NCBI GenBank assembly: GCA_017465025.1
Contig: JAFTXM010000119.1
Location: forward strand, 1 to 34,309
Source of the DNA: Oscillospiraceae bacterium
GTDB lineage: Bacteria; Bacillota; Clostridia; Oscillospirales; Oscillospiraceae
DNA length: 34,309 bases
Direction of reading: 5' to 3'
Below, piece by piece: positions 22,909-29,574 of the stretch. The notes beneath the pieces are model-generated. The model searched no databases. It was not told the DNA's origin and worked only from the letters and a program-made list of their open reading frames with translations. Made by a program: the position numbers and the translations under genes. Within the stretch, counting starts at the first letter, position 1. Every line of letters starts with the position of its first letter.

Positions 22909-22936
22909 AGGCTTGTATGTAAAAACACACAAGCCT
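22909..22936 (-). promoter_or_regulatory. Leader hairpin upstream of the NYN gene
   Basis: On the minus strand AGGCTTGTGTGT pairs with ACATACAAGCCT (12 pairs with one G-U) around a short loop. It lies in the 5' untranslated leader, about 15 bases before the ribosome site, and has no T-run, so it is not a terminator. Confidence 0.6.
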
Positions 22937-22985
22937 AGTCGGTATCTAATCGGGAGTGGTCATTGACACGCTACCCCACACCCAT

Positions 22986-23013
22986 ATTATATACAATACG
23001 AGGAAAAATTCAA
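22986..23013 (-). promoter_or_regulatory. Promoter of the NYN gene
   Basis: On the minus strand TTGAAT and TATAAT are 16 bases apart, giving a leader of about 90 bases that includes the hairpin at 22909-22936. Confidence 0.65.
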
Positions 23014-23095
23014 GTAGTATTTTATGAAGGTGAACAGTTCTCGTCAAAAAATATGATATTGTACGGTATCGTCTGAAACCGTTGTATAGCGTTCT

Positions 23096-23115
23096 TACAC
23101 CAAATTTGCACCAAA
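23096..23115 (+). repeat. Short direct repeats near the right island end
   Basis: TACACCAAA and TGCACCAAA stand 11 bases apart. Such helically phased repeats next to an attachment site resemble arm-type integrase binding sites. A related ATTTGCACC occurs at 20309-20317 just outside the left border. Tentative. Confidence 0.35.
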
Positions 23116-23130
23116 AAGGGGCGTGCAGGC

Positions 23131-23168
23131 AAAAAGAAAACCCAGAAACCATTGCGGTTTCTGGGTTT
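23131..23168 (-). terminator. Present terminator of the rplM-rpsI operon
   Basis: On the minus strand ACCCAGAAACC pairs with GGTTTCTGGGT around a five-base loop and is followed by TTTCTTTTT. It lies inside the proposed island, so it would be supplied by the element. Confidence 0.85.
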
Positions 23169-23191
23169 TTGAAGTTCTTGATGAGAAGTAG

Positions 23192-23205
23192 ATTATCTCT
23201 TGGAG
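23192..23205 (-). repeat. Right direct repeat within the rpsI 3' end (candidate attachment site)
   Basis: ATTATCTCTTGGAG is the complement of the last S9 codons, the stop and one further base. Identical copy at 20382-20395. Confidence 0.6.
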
Positions 23206-23603
23206 AACTGGGGAGCGCGACGGGCTGCCTTGAGACCGTACTTTTTGCGCTCCTTCATTCTGGGGTCACGGGTGAGGAAGCCGGCTGCCTTCAGGGCTGC
23301 GCGGTAGCTCTCATCGACCAGAAGAAGAGCACGGGAGATGCCGTGGCGGATTGCGCCGGCCTGACCGGAAACGCCGCCGCCTGCAACGGTAGCTTCGATG
23401 TCGACCTTGCCAAGGGTGTTGGTGGCGACCAGGGGCTGACGGACGATCAGCTTGAGGGTGTCAAGACCGAAGTAATCGTCGATATCACGGCCGTTGATGG
23501 TGATAGCGCCGGTGCCGTTGGGAATGAGGTGAACGCGGGCCACGGAGGACTTTCTGCGGCCGGTGCCGTACATGTAGGGCTTCTTGCACTTATAAGTTGC
23601 CAT
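23193..23603 (-). CDS. rpsI: 30S ribosomal protein S9
   Basis: A 136-residue S9 protein with the family marks [44 protein letters not shown] and the basic tail RRAPQFSKR that reaches the ribosomal P site. The ATG at 23603 is chosen because GGAGG lies 9 bases before it; an ATG two codons earlier is too close to that site. It is the second gene of the rplM-rpsI operon, 14 bases after rplM. Its 3' end is the border of the proposed island, but the protein is complete. Confidence 0.97.
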   Translation of the reverse strand: MATYKCKKPYMYGTGRRKSSVARVHLIPNGTGAITINGRDIDDYFGLDTLKLIVRQPLVATNTLGKVDIEATVAGGGVSGQAGAIRHGISRALLLVDESYRAALKAAGFLTRDPRMKERKKYGLKAARRAPQFSKR

Positions 23604-23617
23604 ATTCATTTACCTCC

Positions 23618-24046
23618 TTAGCGATCCCAAACTTCGGGCTTCTGGGCTGCATGGGTGTGCTCTGCACCTGCGAAGATCTTCAGACGCTTGAGCTGCCAGT
23701 CAGCGATGGTGTTCTTCTGGAGCATGCCGCGGACAGCAAGACGCATTGCAAGCTCAGGCTTCTTGGCCATGAGGATCTTGTACTGGGTCTCTTTCAGGCC
23801 GCCGGGATAACCGGAGTGGGTGCGGTAGTACTTCTGTTCCAGCTTCTTGCCGGTGAGGACAGCGTCCTTTGCATTGATGATGATGACATAGTCACCGCAG
23901 TCAATGTGGGGGGTGTAGTCGGTCTTGAGCTTGCCGCGGAGAAGGTCGGCGGCGAGAGCAGCGGTCTTGCCCATGGGCTTGCCGGCTGCGTCAAGGACGT
24001 ACCACTTGCGGGTAACGGATTCCTTGGTTACCATGGTAGTAGACAT
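23618..24046 (-). CDS. rplM: 50S ribosomal protein L13
   Basis: A 142-residue L13 protein: RKWYVLDAAGKPMGKTAALAA, CGDYVIIINAKDAVLTGKK, YRTHSGYPGGLKE, VRGMLQKN and the end AGAEHTHAAQKPEVWDR. The start ATG 24046 has GGAGG 8 bases upstream; the frame is open five codons further without support. It is transcribed with rpsI from the promoter at 24127-24155, with a hairpin in the leader that may mediate L13 autoregulation. Codon use is strongly selected. Confidence 0.97.
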   Translation of the reverse strand: MSTTMVTKESVTRKWYVLDAAGKPMGKTAALAADLLRGKLKTDYTPHIDCGDYVIIINAKDAVLTGKKLEQKYYRTHSGYPGGLKETQYKILMAKKPELAMRLAVRGMLQKNTIADWQLKRLKIFAGAEHTHAAQKPEVWDR

Positions 24047-24089
24047 ATTTTGTGCCTCCATATGATATTAAATGTTTTGACATTTTGGT

Positions 24090-24121
24090 GGCACGCCGTT
24101 ACAATATTTCACAGGCGTGCC
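24090..24121 (-). promoter_or_regulatory. Leader hairpin of rplM (possible L13 leader)
   Basis: GGCACGCC and GGCGTGCC form an 8-bp GC-rich stem with a 16-base loop at the very 5' end of the predicted transcript. L13 mRNA leaders that bind L13 are known in Bacillota; whether this one belongs to that class cannot be decided by eye. Confidence 0.45.
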
Positions 24122-24126
24122 CTATT

Positions 24127-24155
24127 TTTATATCACAAGTGAATATTCCTGTCAA
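24127..24155 (-). promoter_or_regulatory. Promoter of rplM-rpsI
   Basis: On the minus strand a perfect TTGACA and TATAAA are exactly 17 bases apart, the strongest promoter of the window. Confidence 0.88.
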
Positions 24156-24257
24156 CATCAATTTTAATTCTGATTTTCAAATCTCCGGAAATCTCGCTAA
24201 ATCTACGGAAATCTTCCGAATACTAAAAATGAATTTTTAAATTTTTTGAGGAAAACT

Positions 24258-25013
24258 ATGGACAAGCTTCTGAACGAATTTACCGGCACTGTGCGGCGCG
24301 CGGTGGACGACTACAAAATGATAGAAGAGGGCGACAAGATCGCGGTGGGCGTATCCGGCGGCAAGGACAGTATGCTGCTGCTGGCGGCCATGAAGCACCT
24401 GCAAAGCTTCTATCCCAAAGCCTTCGAGCTGGAGGCCATAACCATCGAGCTGGGCTTTGAGGGCATGGACTTTAGCCCCGTGGCCGAATACTGCAAGGCC
24501 CACGATATCCCCTATACCTGCGTTAAGACCGACATCAAGGAGATAGTCTTTGACGTGCGCAAGGAGGATAACCCCTGTTCTCTCTGCGCCAAAATGCGCC
24601 GGGGCGCGCTCAACGATGCCATACGCAGCCGGGGCATATCCAAGCTTGCCCTGGGCCACCATTTTGATGACGCGGTGGAGACTTTCATGCTGTCGCTTTT
24701 ATTTGAAGGGCGCATAAGCTGCTTTCGCCCCCTCACCTTCCTTGACCGCTCCGGCGTGACCCAGATACGCCCCCTCATCTATGCCGGGGAGCAGAAAATC
24801 GCCAATGTGGCGGCTGCCCTTGAGCTGCCCATTGTGGAAAACCCCTGTCCGCAGGACAAGGCCAGCAAGCGCAAGGAGATAAAGGACCTGCTGAAAACCA
24901 TGAGCGCCGACTACCCGGACATGAAGTCCAAGGTATTCGGGGCCATGCAGCGGCTGCCCCTTGCAGGCTGGGAGCCGGGGGAGAGCTGGCGGGATATGAA
25001 GAACAAAAAATGA
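24258..25013 (+). CDS. TtcA-family tRNA 2-thiolation protein (PP-loop ATPase)
   Basis: A 251-residue PP-loop enzyme. The ATP-binding motif SGGKDS is at about residues 35-40, the CxxC pair is in NPCSLCAKMRRG, LGHHFDDAVETF follows, and a C-terminal cysteine stands in ENPCPQDKASKRKEIK. TtcA uses ATP and an iron-sulfur cluster to put sulfur on cytidine 32 of certain tRNAs; related proteins (TtuA, CTU1) thiolate U54 or U34, so the target base is not certain. GAGG precedes the ATG at 24258, which gives the start MDKLLNEFTGTVRRA. It is divergent from rplM and a terminator follows at once, so it stands alone. Confidence 0.83.
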   Translation: MDKLLNEFTGTVRRAVDDYKMIEEGDKIAVGVSGGKDSMLLLAAMKHLQSFYPKAFELEAITIELGFEGMDFSPVAEYCKAHDIPYTCVKTDIKEIVFDVRKEDNPCSLCAKMRRGALNDAIRSRGISKLALGHHFDDAVETFMLSLLFEGRISCFRPLTFLDRSGVTQIRPLIYAGEQKIANVAAALELPIVENPCPQDKASKRKEIKDLLKTMSADYPDMKSKVFGAMQRLPLAGWEPGESWRDMKNKK

Positions 25014-25040
25014 GGTATCGTGATGATACCTCATTTTGAT
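25007..25040. terminator. Bidirectional terminator after the TtcA-like gene
   Basis: The stem AAATGAGGTATC/GATACCTCATTT with a five-base loop overlaps the stop codon and is flanked by A and T runs. It also serves the convergent VanY-type gene. Confidence 0.85.
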
Positions 25041-25056
25041 TTGCGAATAAACTTGC

Positions 25057-25968
25057 TCATGCGGCGGGGACGGCGGCCAGCTCAGGCTTATAAAGAGCTA
25101 CAAACTCCTCAAGGCAGAGATTGTTCTCGGTCATGTACTTTGCGGCTTCAACGCCCACATAGCGGAAGTGGAAAGGCTCATACATGACGCCGGTAATATC
25201 CTGCTTGTCCTGAGGGAAGCGGAGGATGAAGCCGAAGTCGGTGCAGTTGGTCTTGAGCCACTGGAAGGTGGCGGTGTTTTCAAGGCTTGCGTTCTTTATC
25301 TCATAGTACCTGTCGGTAATATCGCAGGCAAGGCCGGTCTGGTGCTCGCTGGCACCGGCGGGCATGGTGATATAGAAGCCGTTGGCATCCTTGCCGTCAG
25401 CAACGCCGTTGTTGTTGCAGACACGGGTGAAGTTTGCCGCCTGCTCGGAGTAGGAGCGGTAGCCGGAGGAGAGGTAGACGCTGTAGCCTGCATCCTTGCA
25501 GGCCTGCGCCATAGCCATGAGAGGCTCGGCAATACGGGAGTCAACCGGACACTGGCTGTCGCTGACGGTGACCACCTGCGGCGGAAAGTCCTGCGCCGTG
25601 AGCCGGTTTGCGTCATTTACCAGAATATATTCCCAGCTGTTGATGTCGATGGCGGGCAGGGCGGGGGCGGCAGGCTCCTCAGCGACAGCTTCCTCTGCGG
25701 GGGCTTGTGCCTGAGCCTCGGCCTCGGCTATTGCCTGCAGGGCAAGGGCGTCCTGTTCCTCGCGCCATGCGGCGATATCCTTCTGGAATTGCAGCTCCGC
25801 CGCAGCATCGGCCTCCTGCTGAGCCTTCCACTCGGTATAGATATGTGCGTTTTCCGAGTCAAAATCGCTGCTGTGGGGAGAGGTGGTATAGCGCATAAAT
25901 GAATAAGCGCCAAACAAAATCAGCACAAAAATGCCGAAGATAACTCTGAATGTGCGGCTTGTTCTCAT
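25057..25968 (-). CDS. VanY-type D-alanyl-D-alanine carboxypeptidase (M15B)
   Basis: A 303-residue membrane-anchored zinc peptidase that trims the terminal D-Ala of peptidoglycan stem peptides. There is one N-terminal membrane segment (about 8-24), then a long helical Glu/Ala/Gln-rich stalk (about 45-105), then the catalytic domain with SSGYRSYSEQ, the zinc motif SEHQTGLACDI (H209, D216) and EPFHFRYVG (E264 catalytic, H267). All key residues are present. GGAGG lies before the ATG. The stalk probably carries the enzyme into the wall. No van regulator or ligase genes are nearby, so it is a housekeeping enzyme rather than part of a glycopeptide-resistance cluster. Confidence 0.9.
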   Translation of the reverse strand: MRTSRTFRVIFGIFVLILFGAYSFMRYTTSPHSSDFDSENAHIYTEWKAQQEADAAAELQFQKDIAAWREEQDALALQAIAEAEAQAQAPAEEAVAEEPAAPALPAIDINSWEYILVNDANRLTAQDFPPQVVTVSDSQCPVDSRIAEPLMAMAQACKDAGYSVYLSSGYRSYSEQAANFTRVCNNNGVADGKDANGFYITMPAGASEHQTGLACDITDRYYEIKNASLENTATFQWLKTNCTDFGFILRFPQDKQDITGVMYEPFHFRYVGVEAAKYMTENNLCLEEFVALYKPELAAVPAA

Positions 25969-26073
25969 TATAGCCTCCTGTGGAATAGATGAAATTGCAT
26001 TGCTTCAAGACATGATAACATTTTACACCACTTTGGTCAACTTAAAAAATATGTAAACTTCCTTAGCTGCCCC

Positions 26074-26103
26074 TTGTTTGCGGATAATTTGTTCTGATAT
26101 AAT
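26074..26103 (+). promoter_or_regulatory. Promoter of the MBL-fold gene
   Basis: TTGTTT and a perfect TATAAT are 18 bases apart, 26 bases before the start codon. Confidence 0.65.
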
Positions 26104-26129
26104 GATAAAAAAACGAAGGAGGACGCGAA

Positions 26130-26744
26130 ATGAAGCTTATATGGCATGGGCACGCCTGTTACACTCTGGACTCTCTGGACGGCACTGTGGTATTTGACCC
26201 CTATGAGCCGGGATATGTTCCCGGTCTTACTCTGCCGGAGCTTTCCGCAGATGTGGTCTTATGCAGCCACTATCACCGTGACCACGGCTGCACCGAAGCG
26301 GTAAAACAGCTTAAACGCCGCAGCAACCTTATCATAAACGATCTGCCCTGCTACCATGATGACCAGCAGGGGACCCGCCGGGGCGAAAACCGCATACACA
26401 TAGTGGACGCGGAAGGAAAGCGGGTTGTGCACATGGGCGATCTTGGGCATATGCTGTCGGACAGCCAGATTGAGGCCCTGGGCGAAGTGGATGTGCTTAT
26501 TATCCCCGTGGGCGGCTTTTACACCATAGATGCCGCCACGGCCTTTGAGCTGGCGGAGAAGATCGGCGCTAAAGTCACCGTTCCCATGCACTACCGGGGC
26601 GAGGGCTTCGGCTATGACCTTATCTCCACGGTGGAGGACTACACAAAGCTTGCTCAGAATGTGGAGTATGTGGATGACCATGAGCTTTCGCTGGACGGCG
26701 AACTTTGCGGCCGACGCACACTTGTGCTGCGCTGCCCGGTGTGA
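26130..26744 (+). CDS. MBL-fold metal-dependent hydrolase (UlaG-like)
   Basis: A 204-residue metallo-beta-lactamase-fold protein of the lactamase_B_2 group. It has the N-terminal WHGHACYTL, the metal motif HYHRDH (H47, H49, D51, H52), HMGDLGHML with the bridging Asp, and the late MHYRG His. Relatives include L-ascorbate-6-phosphate lactonase UlaG and RNA or nucleotide hydrolases; the substrate is not visible from motifs. AAGGAGG lies before the ATG. The gene is monocistronic between its promoter and a strong terminator. Confidence 0.83.
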   Translation: MKLIWHGHACYTLDSLDGTVVFDPYEPGYVPGLTLPELSADVVLCSHYHRDHGCTEAVKQLKRRSNLIINDLPCYHDDQQGTRRGENRIHIVDAEGKRVVHMGDLGHMLSDSQIEALGEVDVLIIPVGGFYTIDAATAFELAEKIGAKVTVPMHYRGEGFGYDLISTVEDYTKLAQNVEYVDDHELSLDGELCGRRTLVLRCPV

Positions 26745-26771
26745 ACAGTCTGAGTATTTTGCAAAGAAAAG

Positions 26772-26811
26772 AAGCTGCCGCAGAAGCCATAAGCCTGCGG
26801 CAGCTTTTTTG
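26772..26811. terminator. Bidirectional terminator after the MBL-fold gene
   Basis: The stem AAGCTGCCGCAG/CTGCGGCAGCTT with an 11-base loop ends in TTTTTT; the other strand also has a T-rich run. The stem core equals that at 10479-10516. Confidence 0.88.
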
Positions 26812-26871
26812 AAATATGCCCGTAAATTTGAGCGCTATTTTATACAGCGGGCCCTTTTATATGCTGCCCCG

Positions 26872-28626
26872 TTATTTTGCCTCGGGCAGAGCGTATTTTC
26901 TGCTGTAGGCTTCGTAGTTTCTGCGGAAATCTACGCTGTCGCTGCGGTTGGAGCGCAGAAGCTCATGGTAGTTCATGTCGGCACGGCCTGCCTCGATGAC
27001 GCTGCCGGCAATGTTGGAGCAGTGGTCGGAGACACGCTCAAGGTTTGTCAGAAGGTCAGACCACACAAAGCCTGCACCTATGCTGCACTTGCCCTGCTGG
27101 AGACGGAGGATGTGACCGTTTCGCATCTGGTCTTTCAGGTCATCCACCACCTGCTCAAGAGGCTCAACCTGCATGGCAAGGGCAATGTCGTTTTTCAAAA
27201 AGGCGTTCTGGGCAAGCTCCATGATCTCGCTGACAGCTCCGATGAGCACCGAAAGCTCCGCCTTTGCGTCCTCGCTGAAGCTAATCTCCTTGGCCTTAAG
27301 CTCCTCTGCCGACTCAACTATATTCACCGCATGGTCGGACACACGCTCGAAGTCGCCTATGAGCTTGAGAAGCTTTGCCGCCTCTATGCTGTCCGCGCCG
27401 CTTATGCGCTTGGTGCTCAGCTCCACAAGGTAGGAGCCCAGGGCATCCTCATAGCGGTCGGCTGTGCCTTCGCCCTTTCTGACCTCTGCGGCAAGCTCCT
27501 CGCTGAAGCTTGTAAGGGAGTCGATGGCCTTTCTGATGGCCTCAAAGGCGCAGATGGCCATGTCGTAGGCCACATTGTGGCAGCACTCCAGAGCCAGAGG
27601 CGGTGTGGCCATAAGGCGCTTATCCAGCATGACAAACTCTTCCTTGACCTGATCGTCGGGAATGAGCTTTGTCACCAGCTTTTCAAGGAGCCCCGACATG
27701 GGGAAGAGCATGGCGGTACAAAGCACGTTGAAAACAGAGTGGGAAACGGCAATGCCCAGCATACTGGCGCCTTCGTTCAGGAATGCGGGCTGTACCATAG
27801 CGCGCACTATGTAGAAAAGCACAAGGCAGATTATGGTGCCTATCACGTTGAAGGCCAGATGCACCGCGGCGGCGCGGCGGGCATTCTTGGTAGTGCCCAC
27901 GGAGGAGATGAGGGCCGTGACGCAGGTACCCACGTTCTGACCCATGATGATGGGGATGGCCGCGCCGTAGCTGACCTGTCCGGTGACGGCAAGGGCCTGC
28001 AAAATACCCACGGAGGCGGAGCTGGACTGGATGATGGCTGTGAGCACAGCGCCCGCCAGCACGCCCAGCACAGGCTCTTTAAAGAGCACGAACATCTGCG
28101 TGAATGCAGGCACATCCTTCAGGCCGGAGACGGAATCGCTCATGGCGTCCATGCCGAACATCAAGGTAGCAAAGCCCAGAAGCACCAGCGCCGTGTCCTT
28201 CTTCTTGGAGTTTTTGCTGAACATCAGGTAAGCCACGCCCCACAGCGCCAGAAGCGGCGTAAAGGAGCTGGGCTTTAAAAGCTTTACGAAGAAGGAGCCG
28301 CTGTCAATGCCGGAAAGACTCAGCACCCAGGCGGTGACCGTGGTGCCCACGTTTGCGCCCATTATGACGTTTATGGCCTGCTTGAGGCTCATGATACCGG
28401 AGTTTACAAAGCCAACCACCATGACCGTGGTAGCAGATGAGCTTTGGATTATGGCGGTTATGCCCATACCGGTGAGGAAGCCTGCCAGCTTGCTGCCGGT
28501 CATCTTGCCAAGGAGGGAGCGCAGGCTGTTGCCCGCCCTTCTTTCCAGAGCCTCGCCCATGACCGTCATGCCGAAGAGGAACAGGCTAAGCCCCCATATC
28601 ATGCTCAGAACGCTGAAAATGTCCAT
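26872..28626 (-). CDS. Na/Pi cotransporter family protein with PhoU domain
   Basis: A 584-residue protein. The N-terminal half is a Na+/phosphate symporter of the NptA/PNaS type with the two inverted-repeat signatures QSSSATT (61-67) and QSSSASVG (200-207), each followed by a GANVGTT / GQNVGTC segment. About eight membrane helices are visible. The C-terminal part (about 345-560) is a helical PhoU-like domain (FSEELAAEVRKGE, LKLIGDFERVSDHAVNIVE, VSDHCSNIAG). Role: sodium-driven phosphate uptake or efflux, or in some relatives another anion, with the PhoU part as regulator. AAAGGA precedes the ATG. It follows the HD-domain gene after 31 bases and is likely co-transcribed with it. Confidence 0.9.
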   Translation of the reverse strand: MDIFSVLSMIWGLSLFLFGMTVMGEALERRAGNSLRSLLGKMTGSKLAGFLTGMGITAIIQSSSATTVMVVGFVNSGIMSLKQAINVIMGANVGTTVTAWVLSLSGIDSGSFFVKLLKPSSFTPLLALWGVAYLMFSKNSKKKDTALVLLGFATLMFGMDAMSDSVSGLKDVPAFTQMFVLFKEPVLGVLAGAVLTAIIQSSSASVGILQALAVTGQVSYGAAIPIIMGQNVGTCVTALISSVGTTKNARRAAAVHLAFNVIGTIICLVLFYIVRAMVQPAFLNEGASMLGIAVSHSVFNVLCTAMLFPMSGLLEKLVTKLIPDDQVKEEFVMLDKRLMATPPLALECCHNVAYDMAICAFEAIRKAIDSLTSFSEELAAEVRKGEGTADRYEDALGSYLVELSTKRISGADSIEAAKLLKLIGDFERVSDHAVNIVESAEELKAKEISFSEDAKAELSVLIGAVSEIMELAQNAFLKNDIALAMQVEPLEQVVDDLKDQMRNGHILRLQQGKCSIGAGFVWSDLLTNLERVSDHCSNIAGSVIEAGRADMNYHELLRSNRSDSVDFRRNYEAYSRKYALPEAK

Positions 28627-28657
28627 ATGTGTTTCCTTTCACCCTGTACCGGGTTTT

Positions 28658-29314
28658 TCACATTATCTCCTGCCCGTTTACCACCAGAGTAAATTTCAGA
28701 CCCAGCCGGTGGGCGGCCTTCCTGCACATGAGCATGCGCCCCATGAATATCTCAAAATAGTCCATTATGGCGCAGACCTCGGTGTCGATAGTCAGCTCCA
28801 GTGTGGCCACTGCCTTCTCCCTGTCCACGGAGAGCTTGGAGGCGGTGACGGAGTAGTTTACTCTGTCGTGGATGTCAAATGTGGCAAAGTCCTTGCTTCT
28901 TACGCGGCTGCGGCGCACATCGCACTTATCTGCAAGGATAAGTGCCGCCGCCACATCGTTGACGGGAACGCCCGTACCCTCGTCATGGTTGCCGATGGCC
29001 GTGGCCACTATAGCCACCTCGTCCGGCGCAAAGCCCCGCTCGCCCAGAAGCCTGAAGGCCATGATGGCGCCGGTCTGGCTGTGCTCCACCCGGTTTACCA
29101 GATTTCCTATGTCGTGAAGATAGCCCGCTATTTTGGCAAGCTCCACTGTGCGTGCGGGAAAGCCCATAGTCTCCAGTATCCTGCCCGCAGTCTCCGCGCA
29201 GAAGCCCACATGGGCAAAGCTGTGTTCGGTAAAGCCCAGCGCGGTGAGAGAGGCATCCGCGTGACGGATATAGGCCTTTATGGCCTCATCCTGCTTTATC
29301 TTTTCATATGTCAT
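28658..29314 (-). CDS. HD-domain phosphohydrolase-like protein
   Basis: A 218-residue protein with an HD metal-binding domain: H31/H35 in EHSFAHV, the H67-D68 pair in AGYLHDIGN, H78 in EHSQTG and H110 in GNHDEG, with a later Asp in ILADKCD. It is therefore probably an active metal-dependent phosphohydrolase. HD proteins act on nucleotides, cyclic dinucleotides or phosphoesters; the C-terminal 70 residues (NYSVTASKLSVDREKAVATL onwards) do not identify the substrate. GGGAG precedes the ATG. It is the upstream gene of the pair with the Na/Pi cotransporter, which hints at phosphate-related physiology. Confidence 0.82.
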   Translation of the reverse strand: MTYEKIKQDEAIKAYIRHADASLTALGFTEHSFAHVGFCAETAGRILETMGFPARTVELAKIAGYLHDIGNLVNRVEHSQTGAIMAFRLLGERGFAPDEVAIVATAIGNHDEGTGVPVNDVAAALILADKCDVRRSRVRSKDFATFDIHDRVNYSVTASKLSVDREKAVATLELTIDTEVCAIMDYFEIFMGRMLMCRKAAHRLGLKFTLVVNGQEIM

Positions 29315-29348
29315 TTGTTTCTCTCCCTTTGGAATTTCTCAGTGAAAT

Positions 29349-29380
29349 AAGGGGATTTGAATTTGTTTCCTATATCCCCT
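29349..29380 (-). promoter_or_regulatory. Hairpin in the HD-gene upstream region
   Basis: AAGGGGAT and ATCCCCT pair over about 17 bases of loop, 35 bases before the HD start, next to an AT-rich stretch with TATAAT on the minus strand at 29383-29388. No good -35 box was found at the usual distance, so the promoter itself is uncertain. Confidence 0.35.
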
Positions 29381-29498
29381 CAATTATATCATACTATAAT
29401 TTTCCTAAAACTTAAAGTGTTTTTGCTGTGAAAATTTTTCTATCCGGGTTGGAATTGATTTTAGCTGCGGCTCTTTGTGACAAAGTTACCCAGGCTTG

Positions 29499-29528
29499 TT
29501 GACTCAGGCAGTAAAATCGTGATATCCT
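29499..29528 (+). promoter_or_regulatory. Promoter of nagA
   Basis: TTGACT and TATCCT are 18 bases apart, about 46 bases before the start codon. Confidence 0.6.
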
Positions 29529-29574
29529 ATAGTTGCAAAACACAAAACACCTATATTTCCAAGGAGGCAATCCT

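Larger units (their letters stand above)
20382..23205. mobile_element. Putative integrated island at the 3' end of rpsI (no integrase visible)
   Basis: The 14-base sequence ATTATCTCTTGGAG, which contains the last codons and stop of rpsI, occurs at 23192-23205 within the intact gene and again at 20382-20395. Between them base composition is visibly A+T-richer than on both sides, and all three genes run on the minus strand: NYN protein, ECF sigma, anti-sigma. Each repeat copy is followed in rpsI's direction by its own intrinsic terminator. This is the layout left by a tyrosine-recombinase element that integrates in a gene's 3' end and restores it. No integrase, relaxase or replication gene is seen, so it would be a remnant or a non-autonomous passenger. 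The gene-free ends, 20396-20534 and 22937-23130, hold only short repeats and promoters. Confidence 0.6.

Noticed and set aside
25057..25968. Glycopeptide-resistance cluster because of the VanY-type gene
   Set aside because: No VanRS, ligase or VanX-type genes are adjacent; a lone VanY-type carboxypeptidase is common in Clostridia.
26530..28278. Plus-strand frame of 582 codons across the MBL and Na/Pi genes
   Set aside because: It overlaps two well-supported genes in other frames and resembles no protein.
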